Below, piece after piece: positions 21,661 through 33,700 of a stretch of 51,810 nucleotides of DNA. This stretch comes from Gymnopus androsaceus JB14 (taxonomy: Eukaryota > Basidiomycota > Agaricomycetes > Agaricales > Omphalotaceae): assembly GCA_009733575.1 (NCBI GenBank), contig ML769793.1:1-51810 (forward strand), written 5' to 3'. Made by a program: the position numbers and the translations under genes. Within the stretch, counting starts at the first letter, position 1; every line of letters begins with the position of its first letter. Below the pieces are notes generated by a model, which saw nothing but the letters and a program-made list of their open reading frames with translations, did no database searches and was not told where the DNA came from.

Positions 21661-21857
21661 GCTTGGATAGTGCAGAGATCAACCTTGAGCCTCTAGCAGT
21701 ATTCTGGGAGTGACCAGAATATTGAAGAACTGGTGTGGGCCTGAGGCAAGATGTCAAGTTCATCCTCAGATTCAGAATAAGACATAGAATGAGATGAGAT
21801 TGAAGATGTGTGAGGTAGGAGCAAGAAGAATGACAAAAAAATGCGCAGATCCAGCAG

Positions 21858-22041
21858 GCACCATATGATGCAGTAAAACACTAAAAACTTTTGCGAGACT
21901 GTAAAAACCACTTTTAACAAAATTCCTACTGAGACTTTAAAGATGGACCTTCTATCTTTAAAGTCCCAGTAGGAATTTTTAAAAAAGCAAGTGTAGCAGT
22001 CTCACAAACGGTTTTAAGATTTTGGCATGATCACATGGTGC
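21858..22041. mobile_element. Foldback/MITE-like element, about 184 bp
   Basis: The left end GCACCATATGAT and right end ATCACATGGTGC are inverted. Pairing continues inward over TTTGCGAGACTG with CAGTCTCACAAA and AAAATTCCTACTGAGACTTT with AAAGTCCCAGTAGGAATTTT. Almost the whole element is a hairpin with a loop of about 15 bases. It lies between the DIRS-like element and the copia fragment. Confidence 0.78.
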
Positions 22042-22130
22042 TTGGCGGGACTGTCATTCCTGGCCATATTTGATAAGGTTAAGAGAGCACACTCCCCACC
22101 CATGCTGGAGTCCAGTCTTGAAAACTTGAA

Positions 22131-22737
22131 CTACAAATGAGTGGGTGCATCAATTGCAAACATGAATGTAATGAAATGATGCTTCCCTCCTTTAGATTCA
22201 ACCAATGCCAGTCCCCAGACATTGAAATGAATCTGTTCCCCCATATTCTGTGCTTGCTTCCTCTGACACTGTTTGAGAATCAGCTTTTGTAACGTCTTGG
22301 CAAAGATGCACATCTCGCATTTCTCTGATACAGAATCATTAAGTTTGACTCTGTCAATGAACTTCTCTGTTACCAAAAATTTTGGCAGCAGACAGTAAGG
22401 TATCCCCCATTCAACAGTGGAGCTTGTCAAGACTAATTTTCTCAATAGCAGTGTGCGTTTCCCCAATAGTATTCCTAAGCACTCGGTACAGACCATCAGT
22501 TTTCAGGATTGTTCCAATGATTATGCCATCCAGGTCAGTTATTACAGCCTGACTACCTCCAAAGGTCATGTAGTATCCTGCATCATCCAGTAATCCAATA
22601 GAGATCAATGTGTCTGCTATCTCTGGAGCATACGATGCAAACCTGGAGCCAAAACAATGTAGAAAGATCATAGTATTTCCAGCTGTTGTTGACTGTTTTC
22701 CTTGAACTTTTTTTTTTTCTGGGACTAATAATATCAA
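22131..22737 (-). pseudogene. Ty1/copia polyprotein fragment (pre-integrase to integrase start)
   Basis: The minus strand reads YYMTFGGSQAVITDLDGIII, then TIGETHTAIEKISLDKLHC (gag pre-integrase region), and in a second frame VKLNDSVSEKCEMCIFAKTL, QNMGEQIHFNVWG and SKGGKHHFITFMF. CEMCIFAK and HFNVWG correspond to the zinc-binding and first catalytic strand of copia integrases (usually H.DVWGP); the catalytic Asp appears to be Asn. RT and RNase H are absent here. The fragment stops near the foldback element at 22041. Confidence 0.8.
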
Positions 22738-22987
22738 ACTATTACGCTCAGATTTTTTCAGATTGTTTGAGGAACTTTTTTGTTGTATAGAGATGAGTTT
22801 ATGTAATGACTAGAAATAAGCTGGAAAACCATGATCCAAAAAATTACATGATTTTGTTGTTTACTTCTTTTCTCTTCACAATTCTCAAGTTCTCATGCCT
22901 CCTGATGTTAATCGTGGTGGTTGCCCTCATGGAATAGCAGCAGCAAAGATTACATGTAGAATTCATGTGAGAAAATGCATTTGAATG

Positions 22988-23209
22988 TGTAATTCAGGAC
23001 AAACATGATGGAGACATATACCATGCTGCCACCCAATGTCAAGGACTGCCAACATCTACAATTTGGCATTATGAACATGGCCGTGACATGCAAGTTCAGA
23101 GACAAGAACACTTGAAGAAGCTGACCCCCATTGAAGAGAAATAATTGTGGGACTGGTTGAAGGAATTGGATGACTTGGGGTGCATGAACTTGGCTCAAAA
23201 TGTCATTTA
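22988..23209 (+). pseudogene. Pogo-like transposase DNA-binding fragment
   Basis: The frame reads QGLPTSTIWHYEHGRDMQVQ, then LTPIEEK, a TAA stop, and LWDWLKELDDLGCMN. This resembles the psq-type HTH plus CENP-B-like region of pogo transposases (GIP.STL..R, then LT..EE..LV.WI.ELD.LG). The DDE domain is not recognised downstream. The family assignment rests on a short region. Confidence 0.42.
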
Positions 23210-23229
23210 GTGACCCAGTTTATAATACA

Positions 23230-24914
23230 CATCCATGAAAGTGCTCTAGGGTATAGGGAATATGAGTATATCCGTTACGAGAACAATCCTTTGGTCAAAC
23301 TTGCTTGTGGCTTTCCCAAGGTAACTCTTTCTTCTTACATTTTTGTTTAAAGCTCATCAGTTCCCTTCATTTCATAGGTACCTGTTGTTCCTCGACTGGA
23401 GTGGGAGGCCATTATTGCCAGACCCAGGCATTCCACACGAGGAGTGCGTTCTTTGAACTTGGGATACTCATACTGCGTATGATTACTTCTGGGATTGTAT
23501 CTTCCAAGGCAACTTTCCATCTTGGGACCAACTGGTGTTCAGTCTTTCCCGGAACTCTAGTCCCAAACAGCTTGTCAACTTTCCGCCTCAGGAAGCTTGA
23601 GCCAATCCTGCACAGTTTTATCCTTGCCGTCATGATTGTCCTGAATCGCAATATGTTCCTATCACGGTTTGATATTCTCCTTTGGAAAATGCTAGCTTCC
23701 GTGACACTGCACTGGTCCAAGGCACTCATAATTTTCATGATGTACATGAAGACTGGCATCAAGGCATTTTTCCTTGAGACAGTTGACCAGTTCCTCCTAC
23801 GGCATCTATCAAAGTACCCACGGATTCACCTGGCACAACCAGTCCTATGTTGGTTTCGCATTAGTTTTATCCAACAATCCATTGTCCAGATCACGTTGAG
23901 GTCTTTTATGACCCTGCAACTTGGAAGTACTACAATTCTCACAGTTCCTATGCATTTGTGAGCACTGCTTTGCTTGACAAGGTCTGTCCTCCAGTCAAAC
24001 CTGTTCTTCATCATCCCGAGCTTCATCCCATTCAGCCATCCAACTTCCAGCCCAACGAGTTTTCCCAGTGCATGGCTGAGGCCTTGTCTGCTAACAAAGA
24101 ACCGTGGCCAAATTTTCTGGAATGGAAATTTGCTCGTGAAGTGTATATTGACTGGTCTGACCCTCAAAAGGTTGTGGATATTTTTGATCCTAGGGACACA
24201 GCAGACTATTTTTCGGGGGGGAAGCTGCCTTTGCGCTTCTGCAAACACAACCTCCCTTCAAAGTCCATTGTCCTCCAAAGCTCATTGAGAAGTTGACTTC
24301 TCTCTTGGGTTCGCAGTCCCGTCTGCCACTGTCGTCAGTAGGACCCATGTACCGGCAGCTTTCTCTGGAAGACAAGGTTCTGCTCGCTGAGATCGCATCA
24401 CACTTCAATTCCATGGGTGTCTGCAGTCAGCAATACAATCCTCATCATAATCATGATGAAAGCGGGTATGGCTCCGACCTTTACAACTGGTCTTATGAGT
24501 TGCATTAAGGTGCATTCCTGTTCTGCTTTTCTTTCAACTTTGTTCATCCCTACTTCTTCTTGAATCTGTTTACTGACTGAAAATTTTTTGTTTCACAGCC
24601 AATTTGGCTGAGGTTCAGGATGAACGCTTAAACCAAGCTCTCAATTCCCTTGAGGGCTATCCCGAGCTCAATCCTTCTGTCGAGGACATTCAATACGGTT
24701 TGCTTAACCACTACCGCCTTGACTTTGTCTATTATCACGGCATGGCCAAGCATGTCCTTGATGAAGCTGAACATTCTCTCCAGCTGTTCACTGGTCAACA
24801 CAAATCCATGATGAAGAAGGGATACCCCCTTCCTCAGATTGGTTTGGATAGACTGCCCAAGTTCATCAAGAGCTCAGTCCAGCGGGGTGACGCAATGGAA
24901 ACAGATGGAAATTA
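23230..24914 (+). pseudogene. Decayed gene of unknown function
   Basis: A coding trace starts near 23240 (YENNPLVKLACGFPK), crosses a likely intron (GTAACT to TTCATAG, 23321-23379) and continues as VPVVPRLEWEAIIARPRHST. Further blocks are YDYFWDCIFQGNFPSWDQLV, KYYNSHSSYAFVSTALLDKV and WPNFLEWKFAREVYIDWSDP, followed by a shift to LSSVGPMYRQLSLEDKVLLA. After another probable intron (ending TTTCACAG at 24599) the last block is LNSLEGYPELNPSVEDIQYG, ending at 24914. Stops and shifts interrupt it repeatedly. I do not recognise the family. GATGAAGTCTTTCTTTGACA recurs just downstream (24937 and 25195). Confidence 0.45.
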
Positions 24915-25850
24915 GGGAATTCATCAGCGAGGAGTCAATGAAGTCTTTCTTTGACAAGTCACTGATGAATTAGGGTTTCTTTTTGTCCACAAGTCTTGAT
25001 TGGATTGTTTGCGCAGAACATGGTATATTCTACGGTTATTTGGACTTTTGTTTTTAGGATGCCGCATTGTTTTAGATGGTTTTGTCATGTCTTGGGTCTC
25101 ATTAGCCTTCAACACTTCTTTTGCCCATCATTCATGGGTTTTTGTACATATCTACTTTCATATAGATCATGTATTGTGTTTCAACCAAGGAGTTGATGAA
25201 GTCTTTCTTTGACAACTCTGTTGAAATGCCTGTATCCCTTCATCTGCTTATGTAGATCTTTTCGAATGTGAGCAGGTCTTGCAAGACTCATTTGCGGTTA
25301 ACTTGGCCTGATTTTTAGTATAAGACCTTGTTTTCCTCAGAGCATCATGACTTGCTTCCTCATCCTCATCTTCTGACTGGTCAGAATCTGAAATCTTCAC
25401 TTAAGTCATTGATGTCAAGATTGTACTCATCATCCACAGGTTCCTCTAGGTTCGGAATAGCATCGAATGCCAAATCTCTACCCACTTCCTCGTTTTCCAT
25501 CATGTGGTCCAGTTGCCTCGGCGTGAGGACAATAAGGTCATGAATATTCCACAGAGGTTCAATAGGTTCATATTGAGCATGATGTGGTAGCACCCTGAAA
25601 GCACCTACTTTCTTTTTTAGGACTGCCCCATAGATCCTCCACGTGTTCAATGAATCACAACAAGTGGTCCTTTATACCTCGGCTGCAGTTTATGATCAAG
25701 AGACTTTTCAATCATAGTGTTCCTTACTTGAACTAGCTGGCTGGGTTTAAAATCATACTCTTTAATGGTATGACCATATTTCTTCTCAAAACGCCTGAGT
25801 TCTTGGTGTTTGTTTTCATCCACACGAGAGATCATATCAGGTATATGAAC

Positions 25851-26981
25851 TCAATGTTTGGCTAGAGCTCTAGCTCGATAACCCATGAGTTCCTCATCCA
25901 TCAAGATCCTTTCTGGTATTTTCACTAACCAGGTAGATTCAATGATATCAAGAGGTAGCAGAGGTTCCATGCCTGTCACCATAAAATAAGGTGAACAGCC
26001 AAAACCTCTACATGTCATTGCTCTATCAGCAAACAATACTGGTTTTAAGAACCAGAACCACTTGGATAAGTTGTTTGCAGTTGCCTTGACCAAAGATTGT
26101 CTAATATCAAAGTATACACATTTGATTTTTCCATTTCCCTGAGAATTGTATGGTGAGATGTGCACACCTTGGATCCCATATTTCTTCTCAAGCCATTCCA
26201 ACATTTTCTTCATCTGAGGAGCGTTATCAGTAATGAATTCCTCAGGACATCCCCATTGACAAATAATATCATCAAAAAACCATTCCCCCAAAGTTTGGGC
26301 ATTCTCTACTTTCAGAGCTCTGGCCTCAGACCAAGAAAATAGCATGCACCAACTGTCATCAGCAAAAACTGTTTTGGGCCCAGGAGGATCTAAGGTCACC
26401 TAGTCCTCTTAGGCAACCTGAGGCATCCTAGTTGGCCAAAACAGTTTTTTCTGATGGTGTACAATGTATCCGCACCTGTTACTTGGTGTCGACAAGTGAA
26501 AGGTGTCGATAAGTGGAAGGTGTCCACATGAATCTTTTGAAAGTGAAGGAGTGTGAGTTAAAGTGGGTGGTATCTTTATCCACTCTAACCTGCGATGTTG
26601 GCAAGCTAAACAAGTTTTGATGAACCAGTTAACATCTCCATTGAGATCTGGCCACCAGAAGTGCTTCCTGATCAATTCTTTAGTTGCAAACATGCCCTTG
26701 TGTCCAAGGTGATCGTGAGCACTATGCATCATGAACATTCGGCAGGTTTTAGGCACAAACAACAAGTGTTGTCCTTCTACCTCTGGATTCCATTGGTACA
26801 AGTGTTCTTCATCATCAAGGAAGAACTTAATAGCTTTCTTTTCAAGTCGGGAGTAATCTCTTACTGAGCTGCTTGGTAGAGTGATCTGGCCTTTATTTTT
26901 CAGCCAATCTACTATCCAAGGTTTAAGCTTGTCTTGTTCTTTAGCAAAGTCTTCACAGTGATCCTCTACATAAGGGTGCAC
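25851..26981 (-). pseudogene. Ty3/gypsy integrase, catalytic Glu apparently lost
   Basis: The zinc-binding part reads HDHLGHKGMFATKELIRKHF and CLACQHRR (HHCC). The core has EARALKVENAQTLGEWFFDD, the second catalytic Asp in EEFITDNAPQMKKMLEWLEK and then NSQGNGKIKCVYFDIRQSL. Relatives have NGKIER here, so the catalytic Glu appears to be Lys; a single G-to-A change from GAA would do this. YRARALAKH closes the domain. A shift near 26400 separates the two parts. Confidence 0.8.
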
Positions 26982-27553
26982 TTCGTTTCATTCTTTTGTG
27001 TCCTCAGCTACAACCCATTATGAGTGATCAACCTTCTCCATGGGTTTTATCATGACAGCGAATTGCTCTGCCATGATTCTGTTCAAGTTCCAGATCCGTT
27101 CTCTGTCCAAATGGAATTGTTTCTCTTCATCCAGTGCAAGTTGAATATCATCTTCTAAATTATCACTAGAACCAGCTTTATCTAGAGCATATTCCATGTC
27201 AAGGAAGAAGCCTCCACGGGTATCAATTTTGTCTTTAAACTCCTCAATATCCAGGGCCATTCAGTTTCACCTTTACCCATGAAAAAGGGCACAGGTTCAC
27301 CATCATCCTCATCAGCAAAATTGTCCTCATTAGGAGGTTGTCTTTTTGACATTTTTCCTCTATAAGCTCGGCAAGATAAACCATTGGCAAGATTGTTCTC
27401 TTTTTCTTTAACATGGACTAGATCAAAATGGTACTTGCATACTTCCTTGATTCAGCGATTAATGGTAGCATTGGGTCCACAGCTTAGGTTGTCTAGCATA
27501 CCCTTGATGTATTTAGCATCTGTACAAACTGTTAACTATCTGCAACCATAGAG

Positions 27554-28700
27554 TTAGTAATAGCTCACTTGTAAAGCAATCTTCAGTCCATATAGTTTAC
27601 TCCTAGACTGCAAGAAACGAGCCTCTCTCTCATTGAGAGTGCTTGACCCAAAGTAACAGAAGTAGACTTTTGTCTCATTGTTAGGATCTATTTGATAGAC
27701 ATACCATCCGACTGCCATGTATGATGTGTCCACTACGAGATAAACATCCCAATCATAGCTAATGGGTCTTAAGCACAGAGGGTTCTTGATACCTTCTTTT
27801 ATGAGGTCCATCACCATATTGTGCTCAATTCCCCATTCCCAAGGATCATTTCCAGTTAATCGCATCAATGGTGCTGCTAGCTTAGCAAAATTCTTTATGA
27901 ACATGCGTAGCTGACTTGCAGTTCTGAGGAATGCCCTAACATTGGATTTGTTTTTACATCTTGGCCACATTAGAATAGTCTCAACCTGACTCTCCTCGGG
28001 CAATCTTCCCTCGTAAGAGCATCTGTGACCAACAACAGTTGTTTCTTTACAACACAAAAATGCTTTTGGTCCAGAAAAGATTCCACCAATGTATTTGAAT
28101 CTTTGGATAATCCTATTCATGTTCAAAAACAAACCGTTGAATCTTTGGATTCTCTGGTATAGTCACATAGCCACCTCCTGGTAATTCATACCTAGTAGCC
28201 AGACCTTGAATAGGAACATCATTGAGATATGGTCTGGTAACTCTAGTCACAATCTCGTCTCAGTATATATAAGTCATGTTGTCGTGAAAGATAGGTACAG
28301 AATTTGTCCAACCCATTGGCAGTTTTACCAATCGGTATGTTCCAAATGGTGTCTGGAATGCGGTGTAGTCTCACGAGAACATGTGCAAATCCCGTTCATC
28401 ATAACCAACAAACACGTCTAGGGTACCACTACATGCTCTTCCTGCAAAAGGTCTTGCAACATCCGCAGTGGCTGGGGGCACACCCAAAAATTGGATAGTG
28501 ATTTTGTTAAGAGGTTTGAGACTGTGTACAATTTGTAAACTTTTCCTGTCCTTCTTAGTGATGCAAAACCACTTTGTTCAATAAGACAACATTGAAGACT
28601 CATATATCCCCGCATCAATCTTGTCTTTGAGAATACAACAAACTTCTTTGAAAATTCCTGGTGGAATTGGAATATTTTTCTTGACATAGGGTTCATGAGG
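27554..28700 (-). pseudogene. Ty3/gypsy RT-RNase H with altered YxDD motif
   Basis: RT pieces read KWFCITKKDRKSLQIVHSLK, LDVFVGYDERDLHMFS, a stop, then AFQTPFGTYRLVKLPMGWTN. At 28212-28232 the active site reads PYLNDVP where relatives have PY/FIDDVP, so the first Asp of the pair is Asn. RATRYELPGGGY-type sequence follows. RNase H continues with LRMFIKNFAKLAAPLMRLTG, WDVYLVVDTSYMAVGWYVYQ and LNEREARFLQSRSKLYGLKI. In-frame stops lie between RT pieces. Confidence 0.82.
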
Positions 28701-29758
28701 AATTACAGGCATTTTAACCGGTGGAAACTACTCATGTTTTAATAATCCTCCTTCCTTGGCACACCATGCAAAACCTGACTCCTGATCCATCATTATATTG
28801 TGGAACAAAGCTAACTCTGTTTTTGTCAAAAATTTCTTTCTTTTCCTGCGTGAACCTTCCAGTGGGGACAAATGGTCAAGGATGAGTAGGAAGCTCCAGT
28901 AAATCCTTAAGTGGATCTTCTTTGATGTCCCTTTGCACTCTGTACTCCTCAGGCAATTCCATTTTAACTAGTTGGACTTTTATTGCAACAGGTTTATATT
29001 TCCTTGCCCCAAAGACTCGGAACACATTATAATGCTTATTTCCTTTTTTGTCTTTTGGAACTTTGAAGTAGTGTGGTCACAGTTGTGAGCATTTCCATTC
29101 TTCAGTGGTTTGTTCTCTCTTCTTTGTCAAGAGTACTCGTTTAAAGGTATGCATTGAGTTAGGCTTTGGTTGATATGTTTTAGTGCCATTGTATGCCTCT
29201 TCTGGGTTTGACTCATCAGATACAGGAGTATGTCTAGTGTCTGGTTTCAAGGGGTCATTCTCCTCGACCTGAAAACTTTCCTTTGAGGCCTTGCCATTAT
29301 TGGCAAATGCTTTGAACTCCCGAGGGTCATTTTAATAGACTGACTCTCAGGGATTGGTAAGCCCTCCCACCATTCACTATAAAACATTTTCCTGTCTTTC
29401 GTGGCTTCTTTATTCAACCATGCCTCAACCTTTGTGGCTGCAACAGGTTCAAACTCTTCCATCTTGTTCACCAATGCCACTACATAGGCCTCAGCAAGCT
29501 CTTGACTTTTAAATTCTTCTCCATTGTCTGGCAACTTATATCCTTCTGATACAAATTTTCCGTCTATTAAGCCTATGTTAAGCATTATCTCTTCCTGTCA
29601 GCTACTCAGATCTTGGAGAAAGGAAAATTTATTTCTTCCTTGGAGACCTGTTTTCCTGTTGATGAGGATCAAGCAGCCTGAAAGTATGTTTCCACAGCTG
29701 GCCTATCCATTGGTTCTAGACTGCCATCAGGAGGGAGCTCAATGTGCTTCCCCTTTCC

Positions 29759-30466
29759 TTAGGCAAATGTCTCAATGGTACACCTATGTTCATTGTTAGG
29801 GTCAGTCATTGTAATGATCTGTCCACCATTGATGTTGTTCTCAATCCTTGTCCGTGCAAGCACATCAAAAGGTCTACCAATCAACATCTTATATGGAGTG
29901 TCCTCAAGAATATGGATTTGGAAGTAGATAGTCATATCTCTGATAAATACCAGTACATTTCTTGCCATACCCAACATCGAGTTTAGTTCCCCATTTGTAC
30001 TCATCATGTTAATGACAATGTCAGGGTCCCTAGAGACTCCACATCCTACTGCTATATGCTTCTTTATTGAAATGATTTGCAAGCTGGGATCCAGAACTTC
30101 TTCAACCTCTTCTTTCAAGCCATTCACTTTAGGGTAAATAACTCTAAGACTGTTTGATTGACAAGCAACAATTGTTATCTTCTGTCGAGGATCATTCTCC
30201 AGTAAATCTTGCTTAAACATTTCAACAATGTCGCGATGAACATAGGATCCTTTTGCTAAACCGTCTTCATCCTCTTCTAAGACTTCAATTTCATCCAGAG
30301 CCATATCAGTAATCTCAATCCATTGGGCTGCTAGAGGCATAGTTGCATCAGGCAGATCAGTGAACCTATCCTTCCTTGATGAAACATCATCTGGGCCGGG
30401 TACCTTATAGAGGAACTGACTGGCTTTCTGAATTGGGACTTGAGAGTTGCGGTTCTTCCTAATCAT
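29759..30466 (-). pseudogene. Ty3/gypsy gag-protease region
   Basis: The 235-residue frame contains LDPSLQIISIKKHIAVGCGV, the position of the aspartic protease active site, although the D-S/T-G triplet is not intact. It continues with ARNVLVFIRDMTIYFQIHIL and YKMLIGRPFDVLARTRIENN, typical of fungal gypsy proteases. The upstream acidic frame (30889-30536; ETSSSDSEDESDAEVSTPGT) is probably the gag C-terminus. Confidence 0.78.
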
Positions 30467-30992
30467 CAGCTTTTTCCACTGAGGAGAGAGTTTGAATATC
30501 TCACCAGTCGTGACTGAGATTGGGGTTGAAAGAGTCTAATCAGCAACCTCCTCAACCAAACCAGGTTGATAATTCTGGCTCTGCAGCTTATATGCTGGTC
30601 CATCATTTTTCTTCAAGGTTTGATTTGGTAGTTTACTGGGATTCATACTTTGTTGTGGGACAGCGAGCACACCTTTAGGTAAGTCCCTTGGAATAGGAGT
30701 AACTGTAAGTAGTTGTATACTGTTGAAGGGTCTAGTAGCTGGTTGTGCAGCCTTTTCAACTTGTTTCTTTGATGGTACTGTGGTGCCAGGTGTTGAAACC
30801 TCAGCATCACTTTCATCTTCAGAGTCACTTGAAGAAGTCTCAAAGGATACTTGCTTTGGTGCCATTTCAGCCCTAGCTGCTAGATCCATGTATCAATCAA
30901 GGGACATCCCCCATTTTCTGGGATACATCAGAATGGGGGATCTCCCTTATGCCTATAAATATAGGATAGCTAGAAAAGTGTCATAAAATAAA

Positions 30993-31081
30993 TGGCAAGA
31001 GTGGGAATTGAACCCAAAGCCTCTTGAATATTTGTCTGACATAATCAAGCATAACACTATATCCACTACACTAAGTGACCA
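30993..31081 (-). other. tRNA-like (SINE-type) segment
   Basis: On the minus strand an A-box-like TTAGTGTAGTGGATATAG and an exact B-box-like GGGTTCAATTCCC are followed by ACTCTTGCCA. An anticodon-like stem CTTGA/TCAAG has a 17-nt loop, which would require an intron, and the acceptor arm does not pair. It is probably a tRNA-derived repeat rather than a working tRNA, though a tRNA with a short intron is not ruled out. Confidence 0.5.
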
Positions 31082-31175
31082 TGCTAAAATATAAATACTT
31101 GTATAATATATGCTCTCATCTACTACTTTTTTTCAATGAGTGGGGGCAAGCCCCACACCCCTATTAAATATAATC

Positions 31176-31224
31176 AACCCCTGACCCTAACCCTGACCCT
31201 AGCCCTAAGCCTAACCTCTAACCT
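31176..31224. repeat. Short interstitial telomere-like tract
   Basis: About eight degenerate CCCTAA-type units (ACCCTGACCCTAACCCTGAC, then CTAGCCCTAAGCCTAACC) occur here. Many fungi use TTAGGG telomeres. The tract is short, imperfect and embedded in repeats, so it is not a chromosome end. Confidence 0.55.
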
Positions 31225-31229
31225 TTGTG

Positions 31230-31348
31230 GACCAGGCTAGGGTGAGCAAAGCTCACCCCACCTTTAACTATTTAATTACATAGTGTGTTGACCAGGCTAG
31301 GGTGAGCAAAGCCCACCCTACCCTTAACTAATTATTACACAATACCCT
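31230..31348. repeat. 60-bp tandem duplication, two copies
   Basis: GACCAGGCTAGGGTGAGCAA starts both copies, at 31230 and 31290. Both continue with AGCYCACCC and TTAACTA motifs. Downstream, to about 31560, I see no gene. Confidence 0.9.
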
Positions 31349-31559
31349 ATATACGAGTAGGCATTTTTAACACACTCAGTGAAGAGCGGGCAAGGGGTAG
31401 AATCTATTGGTAAAGCTAGGTAACACTCCAAGAAGCTTCCTCCCTAAAACTAGACCAAGTCAATACTTGGGTCAAATATTTAGAATTATTATCAGTGCTT
31501 GAAAAAGGGTGGGTTGGGCACTTATTTCATGTGCATGCTCATCCACTGCCTGCCCACCA

Positions 31560-32240
31560 GCAGGACACTTACGGGTGCTTATTTTCCAAAAAAAGTTGAT
31601 CACAGGGTCTCATAAATCCCCAAAAAAACCATGAAAAATACTAAGAATATTCAGGGGATGGGGTTAGGTGCACTAGTACTTAATTTATCCATTTAGGTGC
31701 TTAAGGGCACTTATTTTCCAAAAAAAAAGATCACTGGGTCCCATAAATCCCCCAAAAATCATGAAAAATACTAGAAATAGCTAGGGAGGTGGGGTCAGGT
31801 GCACTAGCACTTAATTTATTGATTTGGGTGCTTATGGGTGCTTATTTTCCACAAAAACAAACAAAAAAAAAGTTGATCATTGTGTCTCAAAAATCACCAA
31901 AATAAATTGTGAAAAATGATCAAAATGTTCACAGGGTGGGGCTACCTACACTAGCTCTTAATTTATCCATTTGGGTGCTTATGGATGCTTATTTTCCAAA
32001 ACTATTTAATTGCTGAGTCCCTTAAATCCCCATAAAATCATGAAAAATACTAAAAATATCTAGGGAGTGGAGCTAGGTGCACTAGTACTTAGATTATCCA
32101 TATCTTATTAGGTGCTGATGAGCACTTATTTCCCAAAAAAAACTCAATCATTGAGTCTCATTAATCACCAAAAATCATAAAAAATGCTAAAAATATTCTG
32201 AGGGTAGATTTGTTGTGCATGCTAACACTTAATTTGCACT
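31560..32240. repeat. Diverged satellite-like tandem array, about five units of 130-145 bp
   Basis: Units share GGTGCTTATGGGCACTTATT, TTCC plus an A-run, GATCACTGGGTCCCATAAAT, CATGAAAAATACTA and GTGCACTAGCACTTAATTTA. Units start near 31573, 31703, 31832, 31977 and 32112. No coding potential is seen. Confidence 0.85.
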
Positions 32241-32539
32241 TCCACATCAGGAAATGGAATACAAACTACTGTACTGTTTTGATCAGCTTGTCACAATTTT
32301 GTGACTGTGACTCTTGTAGCAAAATTTTGAATTGACCACTGCATAGTGTAGTCACATGACTCAACAGAAATTTTACCACTCAGAACCCCAAAATTGCTAT
32401 TTCTGGATACTTCTGGGTAGGGGTTATGTTAAATGAATTTGCCTGTAGTCAGTAGTAACCAGTGACATAGTCAAATTTTGCCTTGCTGGAGACCCTCTGT
32501 GACCTGTGACTATGAGTATTGCTATAGCTTGTACTCATA

Positions 32540-32770
32540 ACTCAATGATACTAAGTACCAGTACCAAGTTATGACAATACTCATAATAAATAAGTACCTA
32601 TCCTAAGTACTAGCACTCCTATTAGTAACTCTAAGCAAGCAACTCAGAGTTACCTGTAGTAATCACTAATAGGTAAGTCAGAGTTACTAGCAGTAATTAG
32701 TAGGATGTAACTTGGAGTTACTAGTAGTAATTAATATTAAGTATTTTGGAGTTACTAGAAGTTTGTCACT
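32540..32770. repeat. Short degenerate GTTACTAG-type repeats
   Basis: GGAGTTACTAGTAGTAATTA and variants recur about every 35-45 bp, with inverted-looking AGTACTAG/CTAGTAACT motifs. It is AT-rich with no gene. Confidence 0.65.
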
Positions 32771-32946
32771 TATCCTGAGAGGCTTTTGTGTCTGTGGGTT
32801 GATGTGTTTGGTGCTGGCATTGAGCATCTGGAGGACAACTGGGACATTGTCTTGCTCATTCTTTGTAGGCACAAAGATTGCATATCTAGTCAGGCAAGGT
32901 TAATCAGCATCAAATTCCAGAGGAAAACATTGGCAATAATGAGTAT

Positions 32947-33700
32947 TAGTGTGTGGCTCGGGTCGGTTCGGGTACCCCAAAGGTCAACCCGACCCAGACC
33001 CGGCACTGCACCCGGACCCGGTCAGCCGGGTACGGGTTTCTCCGGGTCCGGGTTGGGTTACGGTTTTTTCCGGGTGAATTTTCATTGTTTTGTTCATTTT
33101 ACTATATTTAACTTATTTGCATGAATAAAAATAATGGATGGCCCATTGTAGACATTGTATTAGGTGATTATTGGACTTAAAATTCTAGTTTGCTTGTAAT
33201 TACATTAAAACTTGTATTTAAAAACCTTGCAAATATTAAAAAATGCTTGAAAACCAAGGAAACCCAATGTTAAAATACCTTCAAATACCCTAAAATACCC
33301 TAGATGGATGCCAGATATCTAATTAGGGTTTAAACAGTTATTTAAACATAATGATGGCAAAATATCTATTATTAAAAATTTGCAAATCTTGAAAATGCAA
33401 TGAAAACAGTGTTTCCAAGGCATAAACACTATCTTAAAATATGTTGGGTACCATAGATGCATGCCTGGTTCCCAAATCATTACAGAGAGCTTAAAATAGC
33501 TGTTTGAATGCAGTTGTATATTACAATTTTTATTATAAAAAACCCTTAAAGTCATAAAAAATGTAGGTTTTCTTGGTTCTACACAGGTGAATCCGGGTGA
33601 ATTGCCGGGTCCTGGGTGTGCAGAGCTGGACCCGACCCGACCCAGCACAGCCACCCGACCCGGAAACCCGGCATACCTGGCACACCCGAGCCACACACTA
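32947..33700. mobile_element. Second non-autonomous hAT-type element, 8-bp target duplication
   Basis: The 17-bp terminal inverted repeats TAGTGTGTGGCTCGGGT are perfect. They are flanked by a perfect 8-bp direct repeat ATGAGTAT (32939-32946 and 33701-33708). The subterminal regions (about 150 bp each) are rich in CCGGGT/ACCCGG motifs on both strands, while the interior is AT-rich without a transposase. Length is 754 bp. The ends differ from those of the 1280-2005 element, so this is a separate family. Confidence 0.92.

Larger units (their letters stand above)
25381..30889 (-). mobile_element. Decayed Ty3/gypsy retrotransposon internal region
   Basis: Minus-strand blocks occur in order: acidic gag-linked frame (30889-30536), protease-like region (30466-29759), linker pieces (29585-29247), RT (about 28700-28140), RNase H (28132-27554), linker (27260-27018), zinc-binding and integrase (26981-25851), and a C-terminal tail with PSQLVQVRNTMIEKSL and LQPRYKGPLVVI (25835-25381). 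The order PR-RT-RH-IN is that of Ty3/gypsy. Every part has stops or shifts. I could not identify paired LTRs. CpG looks scarce through this stretch. Confidence 0.85.

Noticed and set aside
23412..24248. Minus-strand frames across the unknown gene at 23.2-24.9 kb
   Set aside because: The plus-strand blocks have coherent composition and intron borders; the minus frames are shadows.
31176..31224. True chromosome end
   Set aside because: The CCCTAA-type tract is short, degenerate and followed by more than 20 kb of ordinary repeat-rich sequence.
25250..31400. Paired LTRs flanking the long gypsy element
   Set aside because: I compared the flanking stretches by eye and saw no convincing direct repeat with TG...CA ends.
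31560..32240. CRISPR-like array
   Set aside because: The units are 130-145 bp, diverged, and lack short identical repeats with unique spacers; the setting is eukaryotic.
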